Assembly (NCBI GenBank): GCA_964344295.1
Contig: CAYFMR010000005.1
Coordinates: 1 to 64,000 of the forward strand
Direction: 5' to 3'
DNA: 64,000 bases
Source of the DNA: JAAYFJ01 sp964344295
GTDB taxonomy: Bacteria > Bacillota > Clostridia > Tissierellales > Peptoniphilaceae
A model generated the notes under the pieces. It was given only the letters and a program-made list of their open reading frames with translations, had not been told where the DNA came from and ran no database searches. This document shows, in pieces, positions 8,241-16,540 of the stretch. The position numbers and the translations under genes are program-made. Position 1 is the stretch's first letter; each line of letters starts with the position of its first letter.

Positions 8241-9107
8241 ATGAAATCGATGACCATATTGGCACCGGCCAAGATCAACTTGGGGTTACGGGTGCTGTTT
8301 AAACGACCGGACGGCTACCACGAGATCGAGACGTTGTTTTACGCCGTGAATGTGGCAGACCGCCTACACTTTGAGGCGGCTGAGGAGTTTTTTTTGGACT
8401 GCCAAGGGGTGGAGGATCCTCGGGACAATTTGATCTATCAAGCGTATGCGCTGCTTTCGCAAGACTTTTCAGGGATGAAAGGTCTTTCTGTGTTGGTGGA
8501 AAAAGAGATTCCCGTGGCTGCCGGCCTAGCCGGCGGATCGACGGATGCCGCCGCCACGTTGCAGGCCTTAAATGCGATGTATGACTTGGGACTTTCGGCT
8601 GAAAAGCTGGCCTATTATGCGCTGCAGCTTGGGTCAGATGTGCCGTTTATGTTAGATAGGCGGCCGTCGATGGGACGTGGACGCGGGGAGCGATTGACAC
8701 CGGTGGAGTTGCCGCGTCTTTATGGCGTCTTGGTCAATCCCGGTTTTCCCGTGAGCACCCCGGAGATGTATAAAGAAGTGGTGCCGTCTTATTTTGGCGG
8801 CGATTTGGTGCGAGGTTTACACGCCTTGCAAGACGGGGTGTATGAGGGGTTGGATCAGTTATTGGTGAACGATTTGGCCGCTCCTTTGTTCCAGAAGTAC
8901 CCGGAGCTTTTAGCTCACCAAAAGGCCTTGTATGACGAGGGGGCGTATCTGGCCATGCCGTCTGGCAGTGGCCCCACTTTGTTTGGCTTGTTCTCCACCA
9001 GGGAAGAAGCCGTGCGAGCAGCTGAGAATTTGCAGGGGATGGCGCCTTTTGTGCGCTGGTTTGGTCCCTTTGAAGAGGATAGAAAGGAAGAATATGGAAG
9101 CATCTAG
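8241..9107 (+). CDS. ispE: 4-(cytidine 5'-diphospho)-2-C-methyl-D-erythritol kinase
   Basis: A 288-residue GHMP-family kinase of the non-mevalonate (MEP) isoprenoid pathway that phosphorylates CDP-methylerythritol. Visible are the N-terminal APAKINLGLRV motif, the GHMP ATP loop (PVAAGLAGGSTDAAATL, residues about 92-108) and the C-terminal glycine motif (MPSGSGPTLFG). The ATG at 8241 is chosen over 8229 because gaggaaag lies just before it. The 3' end overlaps murI by 14 bases. Confidence 0.95.
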   Translation: MKSMTILAPAKINLGLRVLFKRPDGYHEIETLFYAVNVADRLHFEAAEEFFLDCQGVEDPRDNLIYQAYALLSQDFSGMKGLSVLVEKEIPVAAGLAGGSTDAAATLQALNAMYDLGLSAEKLAYYALQLGSDVPFMLDRRPSMGRGRGERLTPVELPRLYGVLVNPGFPVSTPEMYKEVVPSYFGGDLVRGLHALQDGVYEGLDQLLVNDLAAPLFQKYPELLAHQKALYDEGAYLAMPSGSGPTLFGLFSTREEAVRAAENLQGMAPFVRWFGPFEEDRKEEYGSI

Positions 9108-9924
9108 ACCCATTGGTATTTTTGATTCCGGTGTAGGGGGTTTTACGGTGGCCAAAGCAGTCATGGAGGCCCTACCCGGGGAGTCCATTGTCTACTTAGG
9201 CGACACGGGACGTGTGCCTTATGGCGGAAAGGATCAGGAGACGATCTTGCGTTACGCTTACGACTCCGTGAGCTTTCTGATGCAGCAGAGAGCGAAGCTA
9301 GTGATTATGGCATGTAACACGTCGTCGGCGCTAGCCTTACCCCTGATGCTCCGCCGCTTTCCCATACCCCTTTTAGGGGTTTTGGAGCCGGGGGCGCGGG
9401 TGGCGTCTAGGGAGACGCGCTCGGGGAACATCGGTGTATTGTCTACGCAAGCGACGGCAGACAGCCACGCCTATCGAGAAGCCATCTACGAATACAATTC
9501 CCTGGCCCAGGTCACGGAAGTGGGTTGCCCCGGTTGGGTGGAGGCCATCGAAGCCGGCATGTCCGGTGATCACGAAGAACTCTTGCATCGCTATGTGGAT
9601 CCTTTGGTGGAGGCGGGTGTGGATACGGTGATCTTGGGCTGTACCCACTATCCTTTGATACGGGATCAGCTGGAGCCTCTCTTTGCCGCAAGACGGACCA
9701 CGTTTGTGGACCCGGCGAAGGAGACGGCCATCGTGGCCAAGAAGATTCTCACGGAAGGCCGCAATCTCAACCCCACAGGGCAAGGGGATTTATCTCTTTT
9801 TTACACCAAAGAGAGCCCGCAATTTATAAGCTTGGCCCGTCATCTCTTTGCGGATGAGACATTGGAAGTGACTCATGTCCAAGTGGACGGCATCGGCTAC
9901 GAAGCATATCGTCAAAGCAGTTGA
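9094..9924 (+). CDS. murI: Glutamate racemase
   Basis: A 276-residue cofactor-independent racemase giving D-glutamate for peptidoglycan. The N-terminus IGIFDSGVGGFTV, the first catalytic cysteine in ACNTSSAL (residue about 74) and the second in GCTHYP (about 186) are all present, as is the YLGDTGRVPYG segment. The ATG at 9094 has an aaaggaag site inside the end of ispE, so the genes are translationally coupled. The length is usual for the family. Confidence 0.95.
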   Translation: MEASRPIGIFDSGVGGFTVAKAVMEALPGESIVYLGDTGRVPYGGKDQETILRYAYDSVSFLMQQRAKLVIMACNTSSALALPLMLRRFPIPLLGVLEPGARVASRETRSGNIGVLSTQATADSHAYREAIYEYNSLAQVTEVGCPGWVEAIEAGMSGDHEELLHRYVDPLVEAGVDTVILGCTHYPLIRDQLEPLFAARRTTFVDPAKETAIVAKKILTEGRNLNPTGQGDLSLFYTKESPQFISLARHLFADETLEVTHVQVDGIGYEAYRQSS

Positions 9925-9933
9925 AAGGAGAAC

Positions 9934-10626
9934 ATGATGAAACTGGTCAATCACGGAAAAACAAAAGATTTATTCGAATTGGAAAATGGGAATTATCTTT
10001 TGAAGTTTAAAGATGATGTCACCGGTACGGACGGCGTATTTGACCCCGGTGCCAATACGGTAGGCTTGACGATGGAAGGGGCCGGACACGCGGGCCTGCG
10101 CGTTACCACGTTCTTCTTTGAAAGATTAAACGAGTTGGGCATACCCACTCACTATGTCAAGAGCGATTTGGATGAAAACACCATGGAAGTTTTGCCGGCG
10201 CAAGTGTTTGGTAAAGGCGTGGAAGTCATCTTGCGCTTAAGGGCTGTCGGCTCCTTTTATCGACGTTACGGCGCTTATTTGGAAGGTGGCGAACCCTTAG
10301 ACCATTACGTAGAAGTGACGCTCAAAGATGACGTGAGAGAAGACCCGCTGATTACGAAAGATGCGCTAGTCGCCTTAGAGATCATGACGGCGGAAGAGTA
10401 TGAAACCTTGGCTCAAATGACGCGGGAAATTGGCGATGTCGTGGCCCAAGAGTTAGCGAAAAAAGGTTTGGAGCTTTACGATATTAAATTCGAATTCGGT
10501 CGCGTGGGCGAAGACGGCCATGTGGCATTAATTGACGAAATTTCCGGTGGCAATATGCGTGCTTATCGCGGAGATGAGTACATTCCTCCCCTGGAGCTGG
10601 ATAAGATCTTGCTGGGAGCAGAATAA
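9934..10626 (+). CDS. purC: SAICAR synthetase-like protein
   Basis: A 230-residue protein resembling phosphoribosylaminoimidazole-succinocarboxamide synthase, the ATP-dependent purine-pathway ligase. It has the N-terminal GKTKDLFELE and FKDDVTG elements, a GIPTHYVK segment and the C-terminal DEISGGNMR region. It differs from the textbook family: the usual IEWVVRN-type region is replaced by VILRLRAVGSFYRRYG. No other purine gene lies nearby. Two adjacent ATGs (9934, 9937) are possible starts. The stop overlaps the next ATG by one base (TAATG). Confidence 0.8.
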   Translation: MMKLVNHGKTKDLFELENGNYLLKFKDDVTGTDGVFDPGANTVGLTMEGAGHAGLRVTTFFFERLNELGIPTHYVKSDLDENTMEVLPAQVFGKGVEVILRLRAVGSFYRRYGAYLEGGEPLDHYVEVTLKDDVREDPLITKDALVALEIMTAEEYETLAQMTREIGDVVAQELAKKGLELYDIKFEFGRVGEDGHVALIDEISGGNMRAYRGDEYIPPLELDKILLGAE

Positions 10627-11390
10627 TGCAGCGCCTGCGACGAGTTCTTGCCGGGCTGTTGGTGACCCTAGTGGTCTTAACCGGATGTGGCAATCAGGCA
10701 CCGGCCGGCGGGGAAGAGGCCATCCCCGAGGAGTGGGTGGCCCTGCGCGAGGCAGAGGAGTTGGATGTGGAGGCGATGGGTCTTTGGTTGAAGGCACACG
10801 AACAGGAGCTTTCGTCCCCCTTGCAGGAGACAGTGATTACGGATTATGGCGGAGCCTTGCTCTTAGACTCCCGTAACACGGAAACGATTTACGAGGGCCT
10901 TTTGCCCTACGAAAAAGATGCCTCCCCGGCAGTACAGGACTTTATAGCGCTGTTGCGCCAAGAAGTGGAAACACCCCTGTTGGAGGAGAATTTCTCCGTG
11001 GACACCATTGACGATCGTTTGGCACGAGCGGCTGAGGTGGAAAACATGATCACCGGAGGCGATGGCACCTACCACCTGAGCCTGCGCCAATTTTTCACCG
11101 TCTATATGGAAGGAGCCCTAGGTGGCATGGGAACCATCTACAACTATGCCGACTTAGAAGGCAAGGTGTCCCCCTTGGCTTGGGGTGCATGGAAAGATGC
11201 CAACGAGGCTTATGCGGGCACGGCGGTAGGTGAAGTGATCGCCATGCATTTGGATGCCCTGGACCAATCCCAGGGTCAAGTGAACCAGGAGGTCTTTCAA
11301 CAGTATTTGACGAACCTGCGCGCTTACATCCAAGGCGTGGCGGAGCGTCTGGAACCGCAAGAGGTGCCTAAGGAGGAAAATGATGCTTAA
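10626..11390 (+). CDS. Predicted lipoprotein of unknown function
   Basis: A 254-residue exported protein. It has a basic N-terminus, a hydrophobic core and a lipobox LTGC at residues 18-21, so it should be lipidated and face outward. The mature part is acidic and mainly helical, with no recognised domain. Its ATG overlaps the purC stop, and its own 3' end carries the ribosome site and start of a micropeptide gene. It probably works with the two genes downstream, also exported or membrane-bound. No function can be assigned. Confidence 0.75.
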   Translation: MQRLRRVLAGLLVTLVVLTGCGNQAPAGGEEAIPEEWVALREAEELDVEAMGLWLKAHEQELSSPLQETVITDYGGALLLDSRNTETIYEGLLPYEKDASPAVQDFIALLRQEVETPLLEENFSVDTIDDRLARAAEVENMITGGDGTYHLSLRQFFTVYMEGALGGMGTIYNYADLEGKVSPLAWGAWKDANEAYAGTAVGEVIAMHLDALDQSQGQVNQEVFQQYLTNLRAYIQGVAERLEPQEVPKEENDA

Positions 11391-11472
11391 AAAGGTTTTG
11401 GTGATCGCCTTGGCGGTCATTATGGTTCTCGGTATTGTCGTCGGTTCGTTTGGACACCTATTGTTTTATTAA
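11380..11472 (+). CDS. Single-span membrane micropeptide (30 residues)
   Basis: ATG ATG CTT AAA AAG ... TAT TAA gives MMLKKVLVIALAVIMVLGIV and then VGSFGHLLFY (29 residues if the second ATG is used). A very strong site (aaggaggaaa) sits in the end of the preceding lipoprotein gene, and the start overlaps that stop. Two lysines followed by about 19 hydrophobic residues predict one membrane helix with the N-terminus inside. The following gene's site begins right after its stop. I recognise no family. Strong initiation signals and tight packing argue that it is translated. Confidence 0.6.
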   Translation: MMLKKVLVIALAVIMVLGIVVGSFGHLLFY

Positions 11473-11483
11473 AGGAGATTGAA

Positions 11484-12716
11484 ATGAAGAGAACGTGTAT
11501 ATTGGTTCTAGCCATGGTCATGATGATGACGATGGTGCTTCCGGCTTGTGCTGTCGGCTCTAAGGAGAGCCAAGAGGCGCCGAAGGCAGAACAAGCTATC
11601 GTCACCGCACAAGGCATTCGCCTGGACGGCAACGAAGTGCAATTGTCCGCTTATAACATCAATGATGCAAATTATGTGAAACTCCGTGACGTATCTGCCT
11701 TATTAAAGGATACGGAAGTGAAATTCCGTGTGGAATACGATGAAGAACGCAATGAGATCAATGTCTTCGCAGGGGAAGACTACGATGCCAATGATGCCGA
11801 CTTAGCTAAGCTGGAAACGGGCAAAGTGGCCAAGGCCACCCCTTCCATGCAACATGCCTTTAAAGTGGAACAAGGTAAAAAGGCCGAAGAAGGCAGCCTA
11901 TTGAGCCTGAAAGGCTACAATGTGGACGGCTTTAACTACTTTAAGCTGCGTGATCTAGGTCAAGGTATGGGCTTTGGTGTCGCTTACGACTATAAGACAA
12001 AGGAAATCATCTTAAGCTCCACGGAAAAAGAGTTGGAAGATCTCAACGTGCCCAAGGTTTTTGTGGACCCCATTAAAGAATACCAAGCGAAAGACGCCGG
12101 TGAACTGGGCCTGAAACCGGATAACGGCAAGGGCCAACCGGAGATTGCCGTGTGGGGCCGCCCGACTTGTCCCGCCTGTGTCAGCTTGACGGAATACTTG
12201 GATGAACAAGGTTACACCTATACCTATCACAACACGCGCGATGAAGACGAAAAAGTAGCTCAGGAAAACCGTGACTTCTTAGAAGCCCAAGGGATTAACG
12301 CTGTGCCGTTTATCGTCATCGGCTCCTACAGTTACTCCGGATACAATGCCTCCGCTGTACGTGCGATGGTAGAAGCGAACCGCTTTATCATGGACAAAGA
12401 ATTTACCGATCCCACGGTCATCTCTTCCAAGATCAAACCGGCCGGCGACCTGGCGCAAGAAAAAAATGCCGAAGCCATCGTGCTTTATGGCTTTGAAGCT
12501 TGCCCCTACTGCGTGAAGATCAAGAACTATATGGACGCGCAAGGGATTAAGTATGTGGTCAAAGATACAAAAGAGGATCCAGCTGCTAAGGCAGAATGGA
12601 AAAGCACGGGCAACAAATACGTGCCTACGCTCATTGTTGGCCCCTTTAATGTGGAAGGATCTTCCGTGGCGAATTTAAACGCCGCCATCCAAGCGGCTCA
12701 ACACCTAAACGACTAA
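11484..12716 (+). CDS. Lipoprotein with two glutaredoxin-like domains
   Basis: A 410-residue exported protein with a signal peptide ending in the lipobox LPAC (residues 19-22). Residues about 40-180 carry two stalk-like units resembling the N-terminal domain of copper amine oxidase (NINDANYVKLRDVSALL and NVDGFNYFKLRDLGQG). Residues about 220-295 form a glutaredoxin-like domain with GRPTCPACVSL; residues about 330-405 form a second with GFEACPYCVKI. Both keep a CPxC active site and a later cis-proline (NAVPF and KYVPT). Glutaredoxins are normally cytosolic, so two on a surface lipoprotein suggests a thiol-disulfide exchange role outside the membrane. It is the last gene of the operon. Confidence 0.8.
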   Translation: MKRTCILVLAMVMMMTMVLPACAVGSKESQEAPKAEQAIVTAQGIRLDGNEVQLSAYNINDANYVKLRDVSALLKDTEVKFRVEYDEERNEINVFAGEDYDANDADLAKLETGKVAKATPSMQHAFKVEQGKKAEEGSLLSLKGYNVDGFNYFKLRDLGQGMGFGVAYDYKTKEIILSSTEKELEDLNVPKVFVDPIKEYQAKDAGELGLKPDNGKGQPEIAVWGRPTCPACVSLTEYLDEQGYTYTYHNTRDEDEKVAQENRDFLEAQGINAVPFIVIGSYSYSGYNASAVRAMVEANRFIMDKEFTDPTVISSKIKPAGDLAQEKNAEAIVLYGFEACPYCVKIKNYMDAQGIKYVVKDTKEDPAAKAEWKSTGNKYVPTLIVGPFNVEGSSVANLNAAIQAAQHLND

Positions 12717-12738
12717 TCACACCATACCGAGTAACCGC

Positions 12739-12769
12739 ATCGACCTGCCAAAGGCAGGTCGATTTTTTT
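12739..12769 (+). terminator. Terminator of the ispE-to-glutaredoxin operon
   Basis: Stem atcgacctgcc with its complement, three-base loop, run of seven T. Confidence 0.92.
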
Positions 12770-12828
12770 ATGGTCAAAGATAGGGGGCATCACCTGGGCG
12801 AAAGGTAATTGGTCCGGCTATAGCCATT

Positions 12829-12852
12829 AAAAAACGCGAACCGAAGTTCGCG
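12829..12852 (-). terminator. Terminator of the small membrane-protein gene
   Basis: On the minus strand, cgcgaac/gttcgcg with a tetraloop followed by T residues. Confidence 0.8.
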
Positions 12853-12865
12853 TGAAAAGGTGCAT

Positions 12866-13162
12866 TTACCGATGGAGGCCGTAGCGCAAGGCCAAGTACG
12901 TGATGCCTGTGGCAAAGAGTAGCAGTGTGACACAGGAGGCAATGGCCAGATAGACAGTGCGGGGCGCAAAAAAGTCCTCGTCGTGGCGGTGGTGACGGAG
13001 GTAGAGCACGATATGCAGGGTGGTGAACACGAGGCCGACGCCATAGAGGGCCATGTAAATGGTGAGGTGTTCCATGGCGGTGTCCTTGATGACGGCGAGG
13101 GTGGTCACGACAAAGAGCAATCCCATTAAAATGTAATGATGAATTAAAAGTTTACGTTCCAT
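12866..13162 (-). CDS. Small membrane protein, three predicted helices
   Basis: A 98-residue hydrophobic protein with helices at about residues 8-25, 32-55 and 68-92 and a histidine-rich cytosolic stretch (LRHHRHDEDFF). I recognise no family. The minus-strand gene has its own terminator and sits alone between two plus-strand operons. The coding call rests on length, the helix pattern and the terminator. Confidence 0.6.
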   Translation of the reverse strand: MERKLLIHHYILMGLLFVVTTLAVIKDTAMEHLTIYMALYGVGLVFTTLHIVLYLRHHRHDEDFFAPRTVYLAIASCVTLLLFATGITYLALRYGLHR

Positions 13163-13309
13163 ACTGGGAGGATATCACACAACGAGGAGGGAGACAAGGA
13201 AAAAGGAGAGAAATGCCGTCCTGGAAATGGTGTTGTCACAGGGAGAGCGTAAGCCGTAATGGGACGGTGCCAGCACAAGAACGGGGGAGGAAAGGGATGG
13301 TTAGGGGGC

Positions 13310-13358
13310 TTTACCGACTTTACAGATTCTTTACAAAGGCCTCCCTCTGGATTTTACA
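13310..13358 (+). promoter_or_regulatory. Pho-box-like direct repeats upstream of pstS
   Basis: TTTACC at 13310 and TTTACA at 13319, 13330 and 13353. The last three are spaced 11 and 23 bases, close to whole helical turns, as in PhoP binding sites (TT-A-A repeats with 11-bp period) of Gram-positive bacteria. A -10 is not obvious; activation by PhoP at a weak promoter would fit. Confidence 0.6.
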
Positions 13359-13420
13359 AAGGAAAGTTATCATGAGGGTGTCAGTTAAATAGAAAAAATC
13401 ACAAAGGAGTGAAGTAAAAC

Positions 13421-14358
13421 ATGAAACGAATCGTATCCCTTTGCCTCATCGCCGTGTTGGCTTTGACGGTACTTACCGCTTGCGGTGGTCAGCAAGCTCC
13501 GGCNNNNNNNNNNNNNNNNNNNNNNNNNNNNNNNNNNNNNNNNNNNNNNNNNNNNNNNNNNNNNNNNNNNNNNNNNNNNNNNNNNNNNNNNNNNNNNNNN
13601 NNNAAGCTCCGGCTGAAAATACAGTGGCCGGCAATGTAGGCACAGACGGATCCACCTCGATGGAAAAAGTCATCGGTAGTTTAGGAGAAGCCTTTATGGC
13701 CGAATATCCCGATGTCAAGTTCACCTACAACCCCACCGGCTCCGGTTCCGGTATTACGGCTGTCAAAGAAGGACGTACCGATATCGGCTTGTCTTCTCGT
13801 GCATTAAAAGATGAAGAAAAGGCCGACGGCTTACAAGAAACTGTCCTTTGCTTAGATGGTATTGCCGTGATTGTCCATCCGGATAACCCGATTAGCGACT
13901 TGAGCTTAGAGCAAATCGCCGCAATTTACACCGGTGAAGTCACCAACTGGAATGGAGTTGGCGGAGAAGATAGCGAAATCGTCGTCATCGGTCGTGAAGC
14001 CGGATCCGGTACTCGTGACGGATTTGAATCCATCACCGACACCAAAGAAGCCTGCCAATATCGTCAAGAATTAACCTCTACCGGTGATGTCATCGCCACT
14101 GTATCCCAAAATCCCCAAGCGATTGGTTACGCTTCCTTAGCGTCTGTTTCTGATAAGGTCAAAGCAGTGATGGTAGACGGCGTTGAAGCAACTGAAGCCA
14201 CCGTGCAAGACGGCAGCTACAAAGTGCAAAGACCGTTTATGTTGATCACTATGGAAGGTAAAGAGCTGTCCCCTCAAGCTCAGGCTTTCTTCGACTACAT
14301 TACCTCTGACAAAGTCAGTGACATGATTTCCAATGCCGGTGCCGTGCCGGTGAAGTAA
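13421..14358 (+). CDS. pstS: Phosphate-binding lipoprotein PstS (interrupted by a scaffold gap)
   Basis: Periplasmic-type binding protein of the high-affinity phosphate ABC transporter, lipid-anchored in Gram-positives. Signal peptide and lipobox LTAC are at residues 17-20, followed by GGQQAPA, the gap, then APAENTVAGNVGTDGSTSMEK. Phosphate-ligand motifs are visible: GSTSM, TGSGSGI, GLSSR and REAGSGTRDGFE. The two sides of the gap are in different frames with 100 N inserted, but share ten bases (aagctccggc); overlapping them gives one continuous in-frame gene of about 275 codons. pstC follows one base after the stop. Confidence 0.92.
13504..13603. other. Scaffold gap (100 N) in pstS
   Basis: Exactly 100 N, a placeholder length. 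Both edges carry aagctccggc, so the true insert may be zero or a short Ala-Pro-coding repeat after the lipobox. Confidence 0.9.
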
Positions 14359-14359
14359 G

Positions 14360-15201
14360 ATGAAATTCCCCTTTTCTCGCAAAACAGGTGAGGGCCTCAT
14401 GCATGGCCTCTTCCTAGTCATTGGGCTCTTCTCCTGCGCTGCCGTGGGGCTGGTCACGGTCTATCTGGTGACAGCTGGTATCCCTGCTATCGCCGAAATC
14501 GGCTGGAAGGATTTCTTCCTCAATACTCATTGGGCCTCTACGGCACAGGCGCCTTCTTTCGGGATTGGCGCCTTTTTGCTCACCAGCGTTTGGGGGGTTT
14601 TTTGGGCCATTGTGCTCGGCGTGCCGCTGGGAATCCTCTGTGCCGTTTATTTGGCCAAGTTGGCTCCGCCGAAGGTGACGCGGTCCATTGAACCGCTGGT
14701 GGATATTTTGGCTTCCATCCCCTCTGTAGTCTATGGTTTATTGGGGATGTTTGTCCTGGTACCGGCCATCCGTAAAACTTTTGATGTGCCTGATGGCGCC
14801 GGATTTTTAGCAGCGATTATCGTCTTGGCTGTCATGATTTTGCCTTCGGTGATCAAAGTCTCCCTGTCCGCCTTGCGCGCGGTGCCTCACTCCTATGAGG
14901 AGGCCTCCTTGGCCTTAGGTGCCACGGAGTTGGAGACGGTATTTCGCGTCACTGTGCCGGCAGCGCGGTCCGGGCCATGGGAGAGGCCATGGCGGTCATG
15001 ATGGTGGCCGGCAACGGTTTGGACATGCCTACGCCCTTTGCGTCGGTGCGCTTTTTGACCACGGCGGTGGCATCAGAAATGTCGTACTCAGCAGGGCTGC
15101 AACGTCAGGCGCTATTTTCGATTGCCCTGGTCTTGTTTGCCTTGATTATGATTTTGAACCAGATCTTACATTACTTTGTCAAAAGGAGTAAACGCTCATG
15201 A
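14360..15201 (+). pseudogene. pstC: Phosphate ABC permease PstC, internal loss and frame change
   Basis: Membrane subunit of the phosphate importer. The first frame runs 14360-15001 and carries helices, the conserved SIPSVVYGLLG segment and the EAA-type loop (EEASLALGATELETVFRVTVP). At about 14965-14985 the text passes directly from VPAARSG to (R)AMGEAMAVMMVAGN in another frame, which runs to the stop at 15201. Family members have about ten more residues (a SGI...LG helix start) here, so roughly 31 bases seem missing, with a frame change. Similar ggtccgg-like ends could have promoted a slip deletion. As read, the protein would be truncated in the permease core. It overlaps pstA by four bases. 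Confidence 0.85.
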
Positions 15202-15644
15202 AGGACTTAAAAAAGAAACGCCTGCGCTATGACATCGTGCTACGGGGTCTCTGTATCATCGCCGCTGCGGTGGTGGGCTTGTTGGCTTTGAGCATGACGG
15301 TCTATGTGCTTATCAAAGGCGTCCCGGAACTCTCGTGGAAATTTTTGACCACCAGTCCCTCTTATCTGTCTGACGTGATCGGCATCTTCCCTGACATTTT
15401 AAATACCTTATATTTGGTGCTGGCTACGCTGTTGCTGGTCCTGCCCTTAGGTGTCGGTGCAGCGATCTATCTGACAGAATACGCCAAAAGCGGGTTTCTC
15501 ACCGGCCTGATTGAAAGGGCGGCGGAAACGTTGGCAGGGATTCCCTCCATTATCTTCGGGCTGGTGAGGATGTTGGTCTTTGTGGAACGCTGGGGATTTC
15601 AAACGAGTCTCTTAGCGGGATCCGCCACGGGCATGTGGACTTAG
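15198..15644 (+). pseudogene. pstA: Phosphate ABC permease PstA, 3' half missing
   Basis: The N-terminal 140 or so residues of PstA are intact, including the first helices and GIPSIIFGLVRMLVFVERWGFQTSLLAGSAT. The family is about 280 residues; here the text stops matching after GSAT and ends at MWT-stop (15642-15644). The next bases encode the end of a histidine kinase in another frame, so the second half of pstA and whatever followed it (normally pstB, phoU) are absent. The start at 15198 overlaps the pstC stop (ATGA). Confidence 0.88.
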
Positions 15645-15706
15645 ACAGTTTGGAAGGCTGTGGCACCACCATGACTGTGACATTACCCTTAAATTGGCAG
15701 GAATAG
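15623..15706 (+). pseudogene. 3' end of a sensor histidine kinase (PhoR-like) joined to pstA
   Basis: Reading from about 15629 gives GHVDLDSLEGCGTTMTVTLP followed by LNWQE and a stop at 15704-15706. This matches the last part of a histidine-kinase ATPase domain (G2 box GxGTT and the final TLPL strand). In Gram-positives phoR/phoP often neighbour pst genes, so a PhoR identity is likely but inferred. A terminator follows 11 bases later. The junction with pstA lies at about 15620-15631. Confidence 0.75.
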
Positions 15707-15716
15707 AAATGGGATG

Positions 15717-15749
15717 AAAAAGCTCTCGCTGAGTCGAGAGCTTTTTTTG
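15717..15749 (+). terminator. Terminator after the kinase remnant
   Basis: Stem agctctcg/cgagagct flanked by A and T runs, six-base loop. Confidence 0.9.
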
Positions 15750-15809
15750 ATAAAAAGTGGGGAGAAAGTTGAGGAGTTTGGGCAAATTAGAATCTGAAAA
15801 GGCGTGATA

Positions 15810-15818
15810 TGCTATAAT
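15810..15818 (+). promoter_or_regulatory. Extended -10 promoter of the repair-glycogen operon
   Basis: TGCTATAAT immediately upstream of the 15840 gene; no strong -35. It appears to be the only clear promoter before the run of ten genes ending at 27085. Confidence 0.6.
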
Positions 15819-15839
15819 AAGAGGAAAGAAGGTGAGATC

Positions 15840-16532
15840 ATGCGATGGGATGACGTCCCTTTTACGCCATATAAAATCTATCAGCAACCCGGTGCTTTTT
15901 CTTACGGCTCTGACAGCTTGATGCTTTTGACCTTTAGTGAGGCGAAGGGACGAGTGGTGGACTTGGGGGCTGGTACGGGGATCTTGACGTTGACCCTAGT
16001 TCATCGCCCGATGGTGACCTCTGTTGATGCCGTGGAAATTCAAGACGACGTGGCGGGATGGTTGGAGACTTCTGTGACCTACAACGGCTTGGAAGAAAAA
16101 GTCCGGGTTCACAGTGGTGACGTCTTAGCTTATGCCAAGGCTCATCCGGCATCGGCGGATACGGTGGTGATGAATCCGCCCTATTTCCAAAACGTGCTCA
16201 AGAATGCGGATCGCAACCATCGCCAATCCCGTCATCATGAGGGGATGGAGCCTTGGATCGAGGCGGCGTCCCGGCTCTTATCCACCGGCGGCATGCTGGA
16301 GCTAGTGCAACGGCCTGATCACCTAAGTGAACTCATAGTCCTATTGGAGCGGCATCGCCTGGCACCGAAAAGGATACAGTTTTACCGCACTGCAACGGAA
16401 GATTCGGCCAAACTTTTGACCTTAAGCGCTCGCAAGGACGGCGGGGTGGGGTTAAAGGTGTTGCCGGATTACATCACCCATGATGAAGAGAAAAGACCCT
16501 ATCCCTATCGACCGGGAAAAGGTCAACTTTAG
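15840..16532 (+). CDS. yabB: tRNA1(Val) (adenine37-N6)-methyltransferase-type protein
   Basis: A 230-residue SAM-dependent methyltransferase. The SAM-binding motif VDLGAGTGILTLTL (residues about 39-52) and the catalytic NPPY motif (about 112-115) match the TrmN6/YabB group that modifies adenine 37 of tRNA or related substrates. The ATG at 15840 follows aggtgag; an upstream ATG at 15804 lies before the promoter -10 and is unlikely. rsmI follows eight bases later, the same neighbour as in Bacillus. Confidence 0.88.
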   Translation: MRWDDVPFTPYKIYQQPGAFSYGSDSLMLLTFSEAKGRVVDLGAGTGILTLTLVHRPMVTSVDAVEIQDDVAGWLETSVTYNGLEEKVRVHSGDVLAYAKAHPASADTVVMNPPYFQNVLKNADRNHRQSRHHEGMEPWIEAASRLLSTGGMLELVQRPDHLSELIVLLERHRLAPKRIQFYRTATEDSAKLLTLSARKDGGVGLKVLPDYITHDEEKRPYPYRPGKGQL

Positions 16533-16540
16533 GAGGAAGT

